From Chryseobacterium edaphi (GTDB taxonomy: Bacteria; Bacteroidota; Bacteroidia; Flavobacteriales; Weeksellaceae): DNA of 64,000 nt. Position 1 is the first letter of the stretch. Every line of letters starts with the position of its first letter. The notes below the pieces were generated by a model. That model ran no database searches and had not been told where the DNA came from. It saw only the letters and a program-made list of their open reading frames with translations. A program made the translations under genes and the position numbers. Below, piece by piece: positions 36,370 through 45,484 of the stretch. The stretch covers positions 868,001-932,000 of the forward strand of contig NZ_JAOTEM010000001.1 in assembly GCF_025628985.1 (NCBI RefSeq), read 5' to 3'.

Positions 36370-36775
36370 TTTCTTTTAATTTATCAAAAACAATTTTATC
36401 TACGGGTAATGTAAAAGGATTTACTTCAGTATCAATCGGAAGCCATTCTGTTCTTTCGATACAAGGATCAAGTATCAGGAAATCTTCTCCATTGACAATT
36501 TTAACAATATAATATATAGTAATGAGTTGCTCGTTTTCTCTAAATCTGGAAACCAGAAAATCTTCCTGAGTGTAAAGGTGTTCTACAATTTCTATTTTAA
36601 CATTCAATTCCTCGTCAAACTCACGGTGAAGACAATCTGTCAATCCTTCACCAAATTCCAATCCTCCACCGGGAAATTTCAATAACGGCTGTCCTGCATA
36701 TTCTTCAAAAAGCGTAAGAACCTTATTGTCTTTTACTGCACAAGCATAAACTCTTACGTTGATCTTGTCTATCAT
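36359..36775 (-). CDS. NUDIX hydrolase
   Basis: This 138-aa protein has a canonical Nudix box: GGGLEFGEGLTDCLHREFDE followed by ELNV. It hydrolyses a nucleoside diphosphate linked to another moiety; the substrate cannot be told. The 3' end lies inside the terminator palindrome. Confidence 0.9.
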   Translation of the reverse strand: MIDKINVRVYACAVKDNKVLTLFEEYAGQPLLKFPGGGLEFGEGLTDCLHREFDEELNVKIEIVEHLYTQEDFLVSRFRENEQLITIYYIVKIVNGEDFLILDPCIERTEWLPIDTEVNPFTLPVDKIVFDKLKEKFL

Positions 36776-36814
36776 AGGTAATATTTTGTATAGCTAAAAT
36801 AGGGAAAATAGTTA

Positions 36815-36916
36815 AAAGTTACGAGTTGAGAGTTATGAATTATGAATTTGCCACTATGTAATATTTATTGGACGTCAACTATAACTAATAATTCATCACT
36901 CATCACTTATAACTTT
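36815..36916. repeat. Imperfect inverted repeat between NUDIX and mnmD genes
   Basis: The segment at 36815-36843 (AAAGTTACGAGTTGAGAG...) and the reverse complement of 36888-36916 agree over most of about 29 bases. It is a degenerate GTTATGAATTATGA-type palindrome and overlaps the last codons of mnmD. Confidence 0.5.
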
Positions 36917-37596
36917 ATTGCATTGATCATTTCTCTCTTTCCCGGTGGTCCCTGTTTTTTTTCGACTTGAAAATTAAGTTCTTTTAAAACTCTTCTGACA
37001 CTTCCTTTAGATGAGTATGTTGTTAATAATCCGTTTACACTCATTTTATCAGAAACCATTTCAAATAATGGTTTTTCCCAAAGATCTGGTTGTACTCTCG
37101 CTCCAAAGCAATCATAATAAACCAAATTTATCTTCGGTAAGTCAATGTTCTTCAGATCAAAGAAGTCACATTGTATCTTTTTTAAACTAAAACCTTTAAC
37201 TATTTCAACTGAAGTTTCCCAATCCGTTTGATGAATTTTTTGATAAATATTTTTTAATTCTGGGTTATCAAAATGATCAAAGTAGGCTAAATTTTCGATC
37301 TCAGATTCATTTATCGGATACTTTTCAAGAGTGAAATAGTTGATCGTATGATTTTTGTCAGTTTTTAAATATTCATTAATTGTCACCAAAACGTTTAAAC
37401 CTGTTCCAAAACCGAGTTCTAAAATGTTAATTTCGTAATCATTTATTAGATTTAATCCATTTTTGATAAACACATGTTCGGCTTCTTGTAACGCACCATG
37501 ATGTGAATGATAGTTTTCGTTTAATTCATTGATAAACAGTGTTTTACTACCGTCGTTTGTGATTCTGATTTCTCTTTCCAAAGTATTTTTTTTCAA
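36907..37596 (-). CDS. mnmD: tRNA (5-methylaminomethyl-2-thiouridine) methyltransferase, MnmD type
   Basis: This 229-aa protein matches the methyltransferase half of MnmC without the oxidoreductase half. It has LFINELNENYHSHHGALQEA at the start, the SAM loop ILELGFGTGLNVL, LVYYDCFGARVQPDLWE and a C-terminal TYSSKGSVRRVL and GPPGKREM. It should complete mnm5s2U34 in tRNA. It is divergent from ilvE. Confidence 0.9.
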   Translation of the reverse strand: MKKNTLEREIRITNDGSKTLFINELNENYHSHHGALQEAEHVFIKNGLNLINDYEINILELGFGTGLNVLVTINEYLKTDKNHTINYFTLEKYPINESEIENLAYFDHFDNPELKNIYQKIHQTDWETSVEIVKGFSLKKIQCDFFDLKNIDLPKINLVYYDCFGARVQPDLWEKPLFEMVSDKMSVNGLLTTYSSKGSVRRVLKELNFQVEKKQGPPGKREMINAIKL

Positions 37597-37665
37597 ATTT
37601 AATGTAAAATTTTTATATTTGGAAAATTATGTTAAATTTGTAGAACATCATAAAAATTTTAAGAA

Positions 37666-38739
37666 ATGATAATTCAAAAAACAGAAAACTCTAGAATTTC
37701 TACTTTCGATCCCAATAATTTTTCGTTTGGAAATACTTTCAGTGATCACATGATCATCTGTGAATATGAAGACGGCAAATGGGGCGATGTGAAATTGGTT
37801 CCTTACGGTCCTCTATTGTTTACACCTGCAATGATGGGAGTAAATTACGGACAGGCTTGTTTTGAAGGTATGAAAGCTTACAAAGACAATGACGGACAGG
37901 TTTTCCTTTTCAGGCCCGAAAAGAATTTTGAGCGTATCAATAAATCTGCAAAGCGTTTGGCAATGCCGGAAGTTACTGAAGAAATGTTTTTAGATGGCCT
38001 TAAAGCATTAGTAAATATCGATAGAGAATGGATTCCTCAAGGTGAAGGAAATTCTTTATATATCAGACCTTTAATTTTCGCAACTGAAGAAGCTTTGAAA
38101 GCAAGAGTTGCAAATAAATATATGTTTGCAATCGTGGCTACACCAGCAAAAATGTATTATACAGAACCAGTATCTGTAAAAATCTCTGATCACTATTCAA
38201 GAGCGGCAAGCGGTGGTGTAGGTTCGGCAAAAGCAGCAGGAAACTATGCAGCTTCTTTCTATCCGACTCAATTGGCAATCGAAGAAGGTTATGATCAAAT
38301 CATATGGACAGATGATGCTACTCACGAATATTTCGAAGAAAGCGGGACAATGAATGTTTTCGTAAGAATCAACGATACGATTTATACGCCACCAACTTCA
38401 GAGAAAATATTGGATGGAGTTACAAGAGACAGTTTCATTCAATTAGCTAAGAAAAGAGGTTTCGAAATAAAAGTAGAGCCAATTAAAGTAAAAGATGTTG
38501 TTGAAGCTCAGAAAAACGGAACTTTAAAGGAAGTTTGGGGAGTCGGAACAGCGGTTGTCACTACAGTTTTTCAGGCTTTAGGCTACAATGGTGAAAAATT
38601 GGAATTGCCAGTACTTTCAGATGAAGAAAGTTTTGCAGTCACACTGAAAAATGATTTAGTTGATTTACAAACCAACCATTCAGAAGATCCTTTCGGATGG
38701 AGAGTTTTGGTTGAAAAAGATGTTTTAGAAACAGCTTAA
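37666..38739 (+). CDS. ilvE: Branched-chain amino acid aminotransferase
   Basis: This 357-aa PLP enzyme of fold type IV has YGQACFEGMKAYKDNDG, LYIRPLIFATE, the PLP-lysine region in GGVGSAKAAGNYAAS and DATHEYFEESGTMNVFV. It transaminates Leu, Ile and Val with 2-oxoglutarate. It is followed by its own terminator. Confidence 0.95.
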   Translation: MIIQKTENSRISTFDPNNFSFGNTFSDHMIICEYEDGKWGDVKLVPYGPLLFTPAMMGVNYGQACFEGMKAYKDNDGQVFLFRPEKNFERINKSAKRLAMPEVTEEMFLDGLKALVNIDREWIPQGEGNSLYIRPLIFATEEALKARVANKYMFAIVATPAKMYYTEPVSVKISDHYSRAASGGVGSAKAAGNYAASFYPTQLAIEEGYDQIIWTDDATHEYFEESGTMNVFVRINDTIYTPPTSEKILDGVTRDSFIQLAKKRGFEIKVEPIKVKDVVEAQKNGTLKEVWGVGTAVVTTVFQALGYNGEKLELPVLSDEESFAVTLKNDLVDLQTNHSEDPFGWRVLVEKDVLETA

Positions 38740-38764
38740 TATTAATTAATTCAATATTATATAT

Positions 38765-38792
38765 GCCAAGATTTTTCTTGGCTTTTTTTTGT
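38765..38792 (+). terminator. Rho-independent terminator of ilvE
   Basis: GCCAAG-ATTTTT-CTTGGC is followed by T8, 26 bases after the ilvE stop. Confidence 0.9.
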
Positions 38793-38809
38793 TTTTAATT
38801 TTAAATGAT

Positions 38810-38886
38810 TTCTCGCAGATTAAGCTGATTGAGCAGATTTTTTTCAAGTGTATTGATCTGTGTAATCTGCAAAATCAGTGAGAGTA
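38810..38886. repeat. Dispersed repeat of the 'CTGTGTAATCTGC' type
   Basis: TCTCGCAGATTAAGCTGATT and, 45 bases later, ATCTGTGTAATCTGCAAAA with CAGTGAGA form an imperfect inverted pair. The same motif occurs in other orientation at 57545-57660. Confidence 0.6.
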
Positions 38887-39000
38887 TTAAAAAAATAGTT
38901 TGAAAAGACTTAATATTAAACAAATTTTCAAACTTTATTTTAATAAATTCATCAAGTTTTGTGAATGATTCTCGAAATGCGTATTTTCGCAAAAGTTTTT

Positions 39001-39513
39001 ATGAAAAAAATACTTCTCATATCCGTATTAGGACTTTTAAGTTGTAAAAGAAATACTCCGCAGGTTCATCCACCGGTAGGAGGTGTCCTGAATAAAAGTG
39101 ATCTTGATATTTCAAGAAACCGCATGAAAAATCTGAATACTCTGGAAAGACAACAAATTCAGGATTGGGTGAATGGTCAGGATATTAAATTTTATCCTAC
39201 ACAACTTAATTACTGGACTACGGTAGAAGGATTTGATCAAAGACAACGAAGAGCAGATGGTTCTCCGATTTCTTATTCTTATGATCTGTATGATTTTGAT
39301 CAGACTAAAATTTATGATAAATCAATCGAAAGAAATGATGCAAGATTCGGACATTTTGACGAGTTGAAAGCGGTAGAAAATGCTTTAAGATATATGAAAG
39401 AAGGAGAAGAAGTAACATTGCTTGTACCGTCATCATTGGCTTACGGAACTTTCGGAGACGAAAATAAAATAGATAACGATATTCCTTTAATTATAAAATT
39501 AAAAGTTCTATAA
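39001..39513 (+). CDS. gldI: FKBP-type peptidyl-prolyl isomerase lipoprotein, GldI-like
   Basis: This lipoprotein is about 170 aa, with a lipobox LLSC (Cys about 16). The C-terminal FKBP-like half contains LKAVENALRYMKEGEEVTLL and PSSLAYGTFGDENKIDNDIP. The ATG at 39001 yields the lipoprotein signal. It resembles GldI, associated with gliding/T9SS in flavobacteria, and precedes another PPIase lipoprotein by 1 base. It probably helps fold exported proteins at the outer membrane or in the periplasm. The symbol is by similarity; gliding itself is not implied. Confidence 0.75.
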   Translation: MKKILLISVLGLLSCKRNTPQVHPPVGGVLNKSDLDISRNRMKNLNTLERQQIQDWVNGQDIKFYPTQLNYWTTVEGFDQRQRRADGSPISYSYDLYDFDQTKIYDKSIERNDARFGHFDELKAVENALRYMKEGEEVTLLVPSSLAYGTFGDENKIDNDIPLIIKLKVL

Positions 39514-39514
39514 A

Positions 39515-40597
39515 ATGAAATTGTTTAACAAAAATATAATTCTGGCAGCAGCAAGTGTTTCGCTGCTAAGTTGTACACCAATTTATAAGAAAATGAACGT
39601 AGACAAAGAAACTTACGAAGGGCTTAAAGACGGACTTTATGCCAATCTACAAACTACTCAAGGTAACTTAATTGTAAAGTTTGAAGACAAAAAATCACCA
39701 GTGACTGTGGCTAACTTTGTTGGTCTTGCAGAAGGTAAAATTGATAACAAAGCAAAAGCGAAAGGTGTTCCTTTTTATGACGGAACGATTTTTCACAGAG
39801 TAATCAAAGATTTCATGATTCAGGGAGGTGATCCTCAAGGAACAGGAATGGGAGATCCTGGATATAAATTCGAAGACGAGAAAAACGATCTTAAACATAC
39901 AGGAAAAGGTATTTTGTCAATGGCTAACTCTGGACCAAACACAAACGGTTCTCAGTTTTTCATTACTGAAGTGGCAACTCCTTGGTTAGATGGTAGACAT
40001 ACGATCTTCGGAGAAGTGGTAAAAGGTGACGATGTGATTGATAAAATTGCTAATGTAGAAAAAGGTGCTCAAGATAAACCTAAAACTGATATTGTACTTG
40101 AAAAAGTAAGCATTTTCAGCAAAGGTGATGAGTACAAAGGGTACGATGCTGCAAAAACTTTCACTGAAGGAAAATCTAAAATTGCTGCAAACAACAAAGC
40201 GATGGCTGAAAAAACTGAAGCAGATGCAAAAAAAGCAATAGAAGATCTTAAAGCTGGAATGCAGGTTACAGAATCTGGTCTTTATTATAAAATCACTAAA
40301 AAGACTGAAGGTAAAGCTCCAAAAGCGGGTGATAATGTTTCTGTACATTACGCAGGTAAGCTGACTAACGGAACTGAGTTTGATTCTTCATTCAAAAGAA
40401 ATGAGCCTTTGGAATTCCCTGTTGGAACAGGAAGAGTAATCAAAGGATGGGACGAAGGAATTTTGTTATTGAAAGAAGGCGAAACTGCTACACTTTTGAT
40501 TCCGCCTACAATGGGTTATGGTGAAAGAGGAGCAGGAGGAGTTATACCGCCAAATGCATGGTTGATCTTCGATGTGGAATTGGTAAAAGTTCCTTAA
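39515..40597 (+). CDS. Cyclophilin-FKBP fusion peptidyl-prolyl isomerase lipoprotein
   Basis: This 360-aa lipoprotein (lipobox SLLSC) combines two PPIase folds. A cyclophilin domain (about 40-195) has IFHRVIKDFMIQGGDP, GSQFFITEVATPWLDGRH and TIFGEVVKG. After a coiled linker (AAKTFTEGKSKIAANNKAMA) comes an FKBP domain (about 255-360) with VSVHYAGKLTNGTEFDSSF, FPVGTGRVIKGWDEGILL and GYGERGAGGVIPPNAWL. It is coupled to the gldI-like gene, forming a two-gene periplasmic folding unit. Confidence 0.92.
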   Translation: MKLFNKNIILAAASVSLLSCTPIYKKMNVDKETYEGLKDGLYANLQTTQGNLIVKFEDKKSPVTVANFVGLAEGKIDNKAKAKGVPFYDGTIFHRVIKDFMIQGGDPQGTGMGDPGYKFEDEKNDLKHTGKGILSMANSGPNTNGSQFFITEVATPWLDGRHTIFGEVVKGDDVIDKIANVEKGAQDKPKTDIVLEKVSIFSKGDEYKGYDAAKTFTEGKSKIAANNKAMAEKTEADAKKAIEDLKAGMQVTESGLYYKITKKTEGKAPKAGDNVSVHYAGKLTNGTEFDSSFKRNEPLEFPVGTGRVIKGWDEGILLLKEGETATLLIPPTMGYGERGAGGVIPPNAWLIFDVELVKVP

Positions 40598-40618
40598 TCG
40601 ATTTAATATAAATATTGA

Positions 40619-40649
40619 AAGCCGTTTCGAAAGAGACGGCTTTTTTTTT
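40619..40649 (+). terminator. Rho-independent terminator of the PPIase pair
   Basis: GCCGTTTC-GAAA-GAGACGGC (one G-U pair) is followed by T9. Confidence 0.9.
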
Positions 40650-40694
40650 ATTGTTTATTTTTTCACTATCATTATTCACTCTGTAAGCATTCTG

Positions 40695-40759
40695 TTTGTC
40701 ATTCCGGAGGAATCTCAATAGTTTTTGTTTCTGGGTTAAGATTCCTCCGGAATGACAAA
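40695..40759. repeat. REP-like palindromic element
   Basis: Perfect 21-bp inverted arms (core GTCATTCCGGAGGAATCT at 40698-40715, complement at 40739-40756) flank a 23-base loop. There is no coding role. Such GTCATTCCG(N)AGGAATCT palindromes recur in many bacterial genomes as dispersed repeats; copy number here is unknown. Confidence 0.85.
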
Positions 40760-40807
40760 AAAATATTCTGATTATTTGAGAATAAAACTTATAATTATAA
40801 GCATCTT

Positions 40808-42610
40808 TTAAACAGTAGGATTTACCATTTTTCTTTCTCCAATTTGCTGTCTCCACATGGCATAATATAATCCTTTCAGATCCAATAAATTTTCATGCGA
40901 ACCGGTTTCAATCACCTTCCCACGCTCTAGAACATAGATTCTGTCAGCATGCATGATGGTGCTTAATCGGTGTGCAATCAATACGGTGATCTGTTCTTTT
41001 TCTTCAGAAATATGTTTGATCGTTGAAGTAATTTCTTCTTCCGTAATGCTGTCTAAAGCCGATGTTGCTTCATCAAAAATCAATAGATTAGGTCTTCTTA
41101 ACAAAGCTCTTGCAATGGCAATTCTTTGCTTTTCACCACCGCTCAGTTTCAGTCCGCCTTCACCGATGATGGTGTCAATTCCGTTATCTGCTCTTTCAAT
41201 AAGTGTTGTAGCGCTTGATTTTTTTAAAGCTAAATCTAAATCTTCTGCTGTAGCATTTGGGTTTACAAAAAGTAGATTTTCTTTGATGGTTCCTGCAAAA
41301 AGCTGAGTGTCCTGCGTTACAAAACCAATCTGATTTCTCAATTCATCAAAATCAAATTCATTTCCGTTGATATTATTGTAGAAAATAGCACCTTCTTTTG
41401 GTCTGTATAATCCAACTAATAATTTCACCAATGTACTTTTCCCCGATCCACTTGGTCCTACAAATGCGATGGTTTCCCCGTTTTTAACTTCAAACGAAAT
41501 ATCGTTAAGAGCTTTGTAAGATGCACTTTGATGTTTAAAAGCAACATCCTCAAACGCCAGTTTTTCGATGGCTCCGATCTGTTTTGGAGTTTGCGGTTTC
41601 TGTTCAACCTCTTTTTTCATCAGAGTATCAAAATTATGCAGCGATGCTTCAGCTTCACGATAAGAGATGATGATATTCCCGATTTCCTGCATGGGTCCGA
41701 AGATGAAAAATCCGTAAAACATTAATGATAAATACTGTCCGGGAGTTACGATATTTCGAAAAATCAAATATAAAAGAGTAAGGGTAATTAACTGCTGTAG
41801 AAAATTCACCATTGTTCCCTGAATAAAACTTAGCGAACGGATGCTTTTTACTTTCTTAAGTTCGAGTCCTAAAATTTTATAGGTATTGTTGTTCAGACGT
41901 TTTACTTCTTGTTTGGTTAAACCTAAACTTTTTACAATTTCGATATTACGAAGACTTTCTGTCGTGCTTCCTGCCAAACCTGTCGTTTCGGTAACGATTG
42001 TTTTCTGAATGTTTTTAATTCTTTTGCTTAATAAATTAGTGATAAAAGCAATAAGAAAAATTCCTACCACATAAACCGGCATAATCGACCAGTGCAAACG
42101 GATCGCATAGATCGAAACGAAAATAATACTCACTAGAATTCCGAAGAATATATTAATGAAATTGGTAATGAATTTTACCGAATCTTCTCTTACTTTCGTT
42201 AAAATAGAAAGCGTTTCGCCACTTCGCTGATCTTCAAATTCCTGATAGGGAAGTGCCATTGAATGTTGCAGTCCGTCAGTGAAAATATTAGCTCCGAATT
42301 TCTGGGTAATCACATTCACTACATAATCCTGAAATGCTTTGGCAATTCGGCTGATCATTGCAGTTCCGATTAATAATCCAAGGAAATAAAATGCACCGTG
42401 GTAAATATCGGTTCCGTATAAATATTGGTCTAAAGATCTTGCCGCAACTTTTTCTTTATCAAAATGATTGGGATGTGTAACCAACTGATCAAGAATATTC
42501 CCGGTAATTGCCGGACTGAATAAAGAAAAAACCTGATTGATCGTTGCCAAAACCAAAGATAGGATAAGCAACCATTTGTGTGGTTTTAAGTAATATAATA
42601 ATGTTTTCAT
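40808..42610 (-). CDS. ABC exporter: fused permease and ATPase
   Basis: This protein of about 600 aa has six TM helices in the N-terminal half (for example WLLILSLVLATINQVFSLF and WSIMPVYVVGIFLIAFITNL). The C-terminal ATPase has Walker A GPSGSGKSTL, signature LSGGEKQRIAIARALL, Walker B LLIFDEATSALD and H-loop LIAHRLSTI. It is a type IV (MsbA-like) half-transporter working as a dimer. The ATG at 42610 is chosen over an upstream extension. The substrate is unknown; lipids or drugs are both possible. Confidence 0.93.
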   Translation of the reverse strand: MKTLLYYLKPHKWLLILSLVLATINQVFSLFSPAITGNILDQLVTHPNHFDKEKVAARSLDQYLYGTDIYHGAFYFLGLLIGTAMISRIAKAFQDYVVNVITQKFGANIFTDGLQHSMALPYQEFEDQRSGETLSILTKVREDSVKFITNFINIFFGILVSIIFVSIYAIRLHWSIMPVYVVGIFLIAFITNLLSKRIKNIQKTIVTETTGLAGSTTESLRNIEIVKSLGLTKQEVKRLNNNTYKILGLELKKVKSIRSLSFIQGTMVNFLQQLITLTLLYLIFRNIVTPGQYLSLMFYGFFIFGPMQEIGNIIISYREAEASLHNFDTLMKKEVEQKPQTPKQIGAIEKLAFEDVAFKHQSASYKALNDISFEVKNGETIAFVGPSGSGKSTLVKLLVGLYRPKEGAIFYNNINGNEFDFDELRNQIGFVTQDTQLFAGTIKENLLFVNPNATAEDLDLALKKSSATTLIERADNGIDTIIGEGGLKLSGGEKQRIAIARALLRRPNLLIFDEATSALDSITEEEITSTIKHISEEKEQITVLIAHRLSTIMHADRIYVLERGKVIETGSHENLLDLKGLYYAMWRQQIGERKMVNPTV

Positions 42611-42735
42611 TCTTCTAAAAATACTTGGGTGCAAAATTACAGATATAAATCGGATGGATTGCGATATAATATTACATTAAAAACAATATTCAGGATTTTA
42701 AAAAACTATCGGTAAAGCATTTAAGCAATGCAATT

Positions 42736-43239
42736 CTACTCTTTGATCTGATGGGAAAAATTATATTTCTTCAGCAATCCGTTGATGTATTTTCTGAATG
42801 GTTTGCTCATTCCATCCAAAAGATAATAAGCATCTTTACCATTTCCTGTCTTGCCCTGATTTTGGTTCGGAATAATCTTGCTCGAACTCAATCTGTTGCA
42901 ATCCACACAGATTGAAACATGAGCAATTGGCTTGTTCTTCAGATAATAAACGATTCCTAAATGTGGCTCGAAACATGCAGCAGTTCCGCCGCCATAAGAT
43001 TCTTTACTTTCCAGTTTTTTGCTTAGGATTTTTGTTGTTTCTTCGTCTAATGTTACTTTTTTTATTACGGTTTTGGATAAATTTCCTTTTTCATCAATAA
43101 TAGAAGTGCCTACACCTTTTCCACCCGAAAAATCGTACAGGATAACTTTGTCAAATTTGAGTGTAGAAAATGGTTTTTGCTGACCAAAATATGCGACAGA
43201 AATCAAAAGAAATATTCCAAAAATAAATTTGTTAATCAT
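42736..43239 (-). CDS. Secreted hypothetical protein (167 aa)
   Basis: A signal peptide is visible (MINKFIFGIFLLISVAYFGQ), followed by a mature part I do not recognise. Three Cys stand out, in GTAACFEPHLG and SICVDCNRL; the latter CVDC pair could bind metal or form a disulfide. No pathway is suggested by the neighbours. Confidence 0.65.
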   Translation of the reverse strand: MINKFIFGIFLLISVAYFGQQKPFSTLKFDKVILYDFSGGKGVGTSIIDEKGNLSKTVIKKVTLDEETTKILSKKLESKESYGGGTAACFEPHLGIVYYLKNKPIAHVSICVDCNRLSSSKIIPNQNQGKTGNGKDAYYLLDGMSKPFRKYINGLLKKYNFSHQIKE

Positions 43240-43394
43240 TTTTTTATAAGATTTTTTAAGAATAATAATTATCAGATCAATTATTCAAAAGTACCTTTTT
43301 TCACAAAAGAATCTGACTGAAATTTTGCATATATTTGAAGGCCGTTTTGTAAGAACCGGCTTTTTTATCGCAGTTCTATAAAATAATTCATAAT

Positions 43395-44804
43395 ATGAAG
43401 AAAAAATACCTTCTGTTAATTCTTTTATTCGGTTTTAATAAAGCTTTTACACAGATTAGTTTTCTGCCTTATCAGAATAAATTTACTCAATCCTGGCCGG
43501 AAGTTGTAAAGATCGGAGATGTGAATAATGACGGACTCAATGATGTGGTTTTGGGACTGCAGGCATATGCTTCTAGTGTAAATGACCATTCTATTTTGTT
43601 ATATATTCAAAATGCAAACGGAACGCTCAACGATCCAATCAGATATCCTTACGCAAGTGATTATAAAATTATAGGATCTATAGACATTGGAGATCTCAAC
43701 CAGGATGGGAAAAACGATATTATCGTCGGCATAAAATCTCCGTCTTCTTCTTATGGAATCTTCTATCAGAACGCATCGGGTACGTTGAATCCAATTATTA
43801 GTACACCTGTTTCCAATACTGTAGAAAGAGTAAGAATTGCAGATATGAATCGCGACGGACGAAATGATATGATTATCTCAAACGTACAGAATATTCAGAT
43901 CTTATACCAGCAAAGCGCGCCGGGAATATTCCAAGAAACCTTGATTCCTAAACCCGCTAATGCATATTCTTATCCGATACCGATGATGGAAATCGCAGAT
44001 ATGAATGATGACGGTCGTAATGACATTGTTATTCATATTCCTAACCTTCATAAAGTATATACTTATTTCTCAACATTAAGCGGAATGAATCCCAATCCTG
44101 TTGAATTTGATACAGGGGTTATCTATGACGGAATGACTCTGGGTGACGTAAACAACGATGGAAAAAAAGATCTTCTGCTCTGTAAAGGTCCAAACGGAAC
44201 TTCGAAGATCAGGATTTTACATCAGGTCAGCGGTAGTTCTATATATTCTGATCAGGGAGAAATACCGGCATACGAACTGCCGGATGCAGTACGAGTTGCA
44301 GACCTCAATAATGACGGAAAGAATGAAATCATCGCAGCTCATGGTGGCTGGAGCAATGTGACTGTCTATTCGCAGAATACATCCGGAAGTTATACCAATG
44401 GCTATCAACTATTCCCGATTGCTTATGCTTCAAGTTATAATGAAGATGGCTTGGCGATCGGTGATATCAATAACGACGGCAAAAAAGATATCGTGATTGC
44501 AGATTATAATGTCGGACTTGATATTCTTTATAATGCAAGCGCAATTCAACTGTCGACACAGGAAACTACAAAAGAAAATTCTGTGAAGATCTATCCCAAT
44601 CCTTCTTCTGATTTTATTTTTGTAAAAGGAAATTCGCAGTTTGACCGATATGATATCTATGATCTTTCAGGAAGAATGGTAACGAATGGAAATCTGATCA
44701 ACAATGAGATTAATATAAAAAGTTTAACTATCGGAAAATATATTCTCGGACTTCATTCTGCAAAAAATTCTGAACGGTATATGACTTCATTTATCAAAAA
44801 ATGA
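43395..44804 (+). CDS. Secreted VCBS/FG-GAP repeat protein with T9SS sorting domain
   Basis: This 469-aa protein has a signal peptide (LLLILLFGFNKAFTQ). At least seven FG-GAP/VCBS units carry calcium-binding DxNxDGxxD cores (GDVNNDGLNDVV, GDLNQDGKNDII, ADMNRDGRNDMI, ADMNDDGRNDIV, GDVNNDGKKDLL, ADLNNDGKNEII, GDINNDGKKDIV). This suggests a seven-bladed integrin-alpha-like propeller. A C-terminal type A sorting tail (IYPNPSSDFIFVKG to RYMTSFIKK) marks it for the type IX system. Probable adhesion or carbohydrate-binding role (inference). A -7-like TATATTTG lies at 43330. Confidence 0.88.
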   Translation: MKKKYLLLILLFGFNKAFTQISFLPYQNKFTQSWPEVVKIGDVNNDGLNDVVLGLQAYASSVNDHSILLYIQNANGTLNDPIRYPYASDYKIIGSIDIGDLNQDGKNDIIVGIKSPSSSYGIFYQNASGTLNPIISTPVSNTVERVRIADMNRDGRNDMIISNVQNIQILYQQSAPGIFQETLIPKPANAYSYPIPMMEIADMNDDGRNDIVIHIPNLHKVYTYFSTLSGMNPNPVEFDTGVIYDGMTLGDVNNDGKKDLLLCKGPNGTSKIRILHQVSGSSIYSDQGEIPAYELPDAVRVADLNNDGKNEIIAAHGGWSNVTVYSQNTSGSYTNGYQLFPIAYASSYNEDGLAIGDINNDGKKDIVIADYNVGLDILYNASAIQLSTQETTKENSVKIYPNPSSDFIFVKGNSQFDRYDIYDLSGRMVTNGNLINNEINIKSLTIGKYILGLHSAKNSERYMTSFIKK

Positions 44805-44866
44805 TTTTAAATATTTAAATCAATGCATTTTAAAACACATTCTAGTAATTTTAAACAAAAAAAATA

Positions 44867-45442
44867 ATGAAAACAAAATTGATTATCGGCTTATTACTTC
44901 TAATTTCTGTTTTTTCTTTTGCACAGACCAAAGCAAATCCTGAAGACCAGGCAATCAGAAAGTCACTAGTTTACTTTGTTAATTCTATTAAATACAAAAA
45001 AATAGATCAGGCGGTAAACTGTATATATCCCAAATTTTTCACAGTATTTCAAAAGGAGCAGATTACTCAGCTTTTGAATATGACGTACAATAATCCTTTC
45101 ATGAAAATTGAGGTTCAGGATATGAAATTCGGAACCATCGAAAAGTCTGAACTGATCAGTGGTGAAAATTTTTCTGTCGCCAATTATTATATGACAATGA
45201 AAGGGGACGCAAGCTCAATGAACGACGAAATGAAAAAAGGTATCGGCGAAATGATGGCTTCAAAATATGGTAAAGCCAATATAAAATACAATGCCAATGA
45301 AGGTACGTACATCATTACTGCTCCGATGAAAGTGGTAGCTGTTTCTAAAGATAAAAAAACATGGAAGCTTGTTTTTGCCGATAAGGAATATAAATCGAAA
45401 CTGGTGAACGTGCTGCCGAAGAAGGTTTTGGATAAGCTGTAA
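44867..45442 (+). CDS. Secreted hypothetical protein (191 aa)
   Basis: A signal peptide (LIIGLLLLISVFSFAQ) is followed by a helix-rich domain with one internal Cys (QAVNCIYPKFF) and a C-terminal KTWKLVFADKEYKSKLVNVL. The length and shape recall SnoaL/NTF2-like periplasmic proteins, but I cannot assign a family. It sits 62 bases after the VCBS protein gene and may be co-transcribed. Confidence 0.65.
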   Translation: MKTKLIIGLLLLISVFSFAQTKANPEDQAIRKSLVYFVNSIKYKKIDQAVNCIYPKFFTVFQKEQITQLLNMTYNNPFMKIEVQDMKFGTIEKSELISGENFSVANYYMTMKGDASSMNDEMKKGIGEMMASKYGKANIKYNANEGTYIITAPMKVVAVSKDKKTWKLVFADKEYKSKLVNVLPKKVLDKL

Positions 45443-45454
45443 TTTAAAATAAAT

Positions 45455-45484
45455 AAAGCCGATTCTTAATGAGTCGGCTTTCTA
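45455..45484 (+). terminator. Terminator between secreted protein gene and toxin gene
   Basis: AAAGCCGATTC and GAGTCGGCTTT pair around a short loop. It serves the plus-strand gene and abuts the stop of the convergent toxin gene. Confidence 0.75.

Noticed and set aside
36815..36916. Regulatory hairpin of mnmD
   Set aside because: It lies at the 3' end of the gene and resembles degenerate palindromic filler seen elsewhere in the window; no T-run supports termination.
37597..37665. Branched-chain leader peptide ahead of ilvE
   Set aside because: The gap is only 69 bases and has no Leu/Ile/Val-rich short frame or attenuator hairpin.
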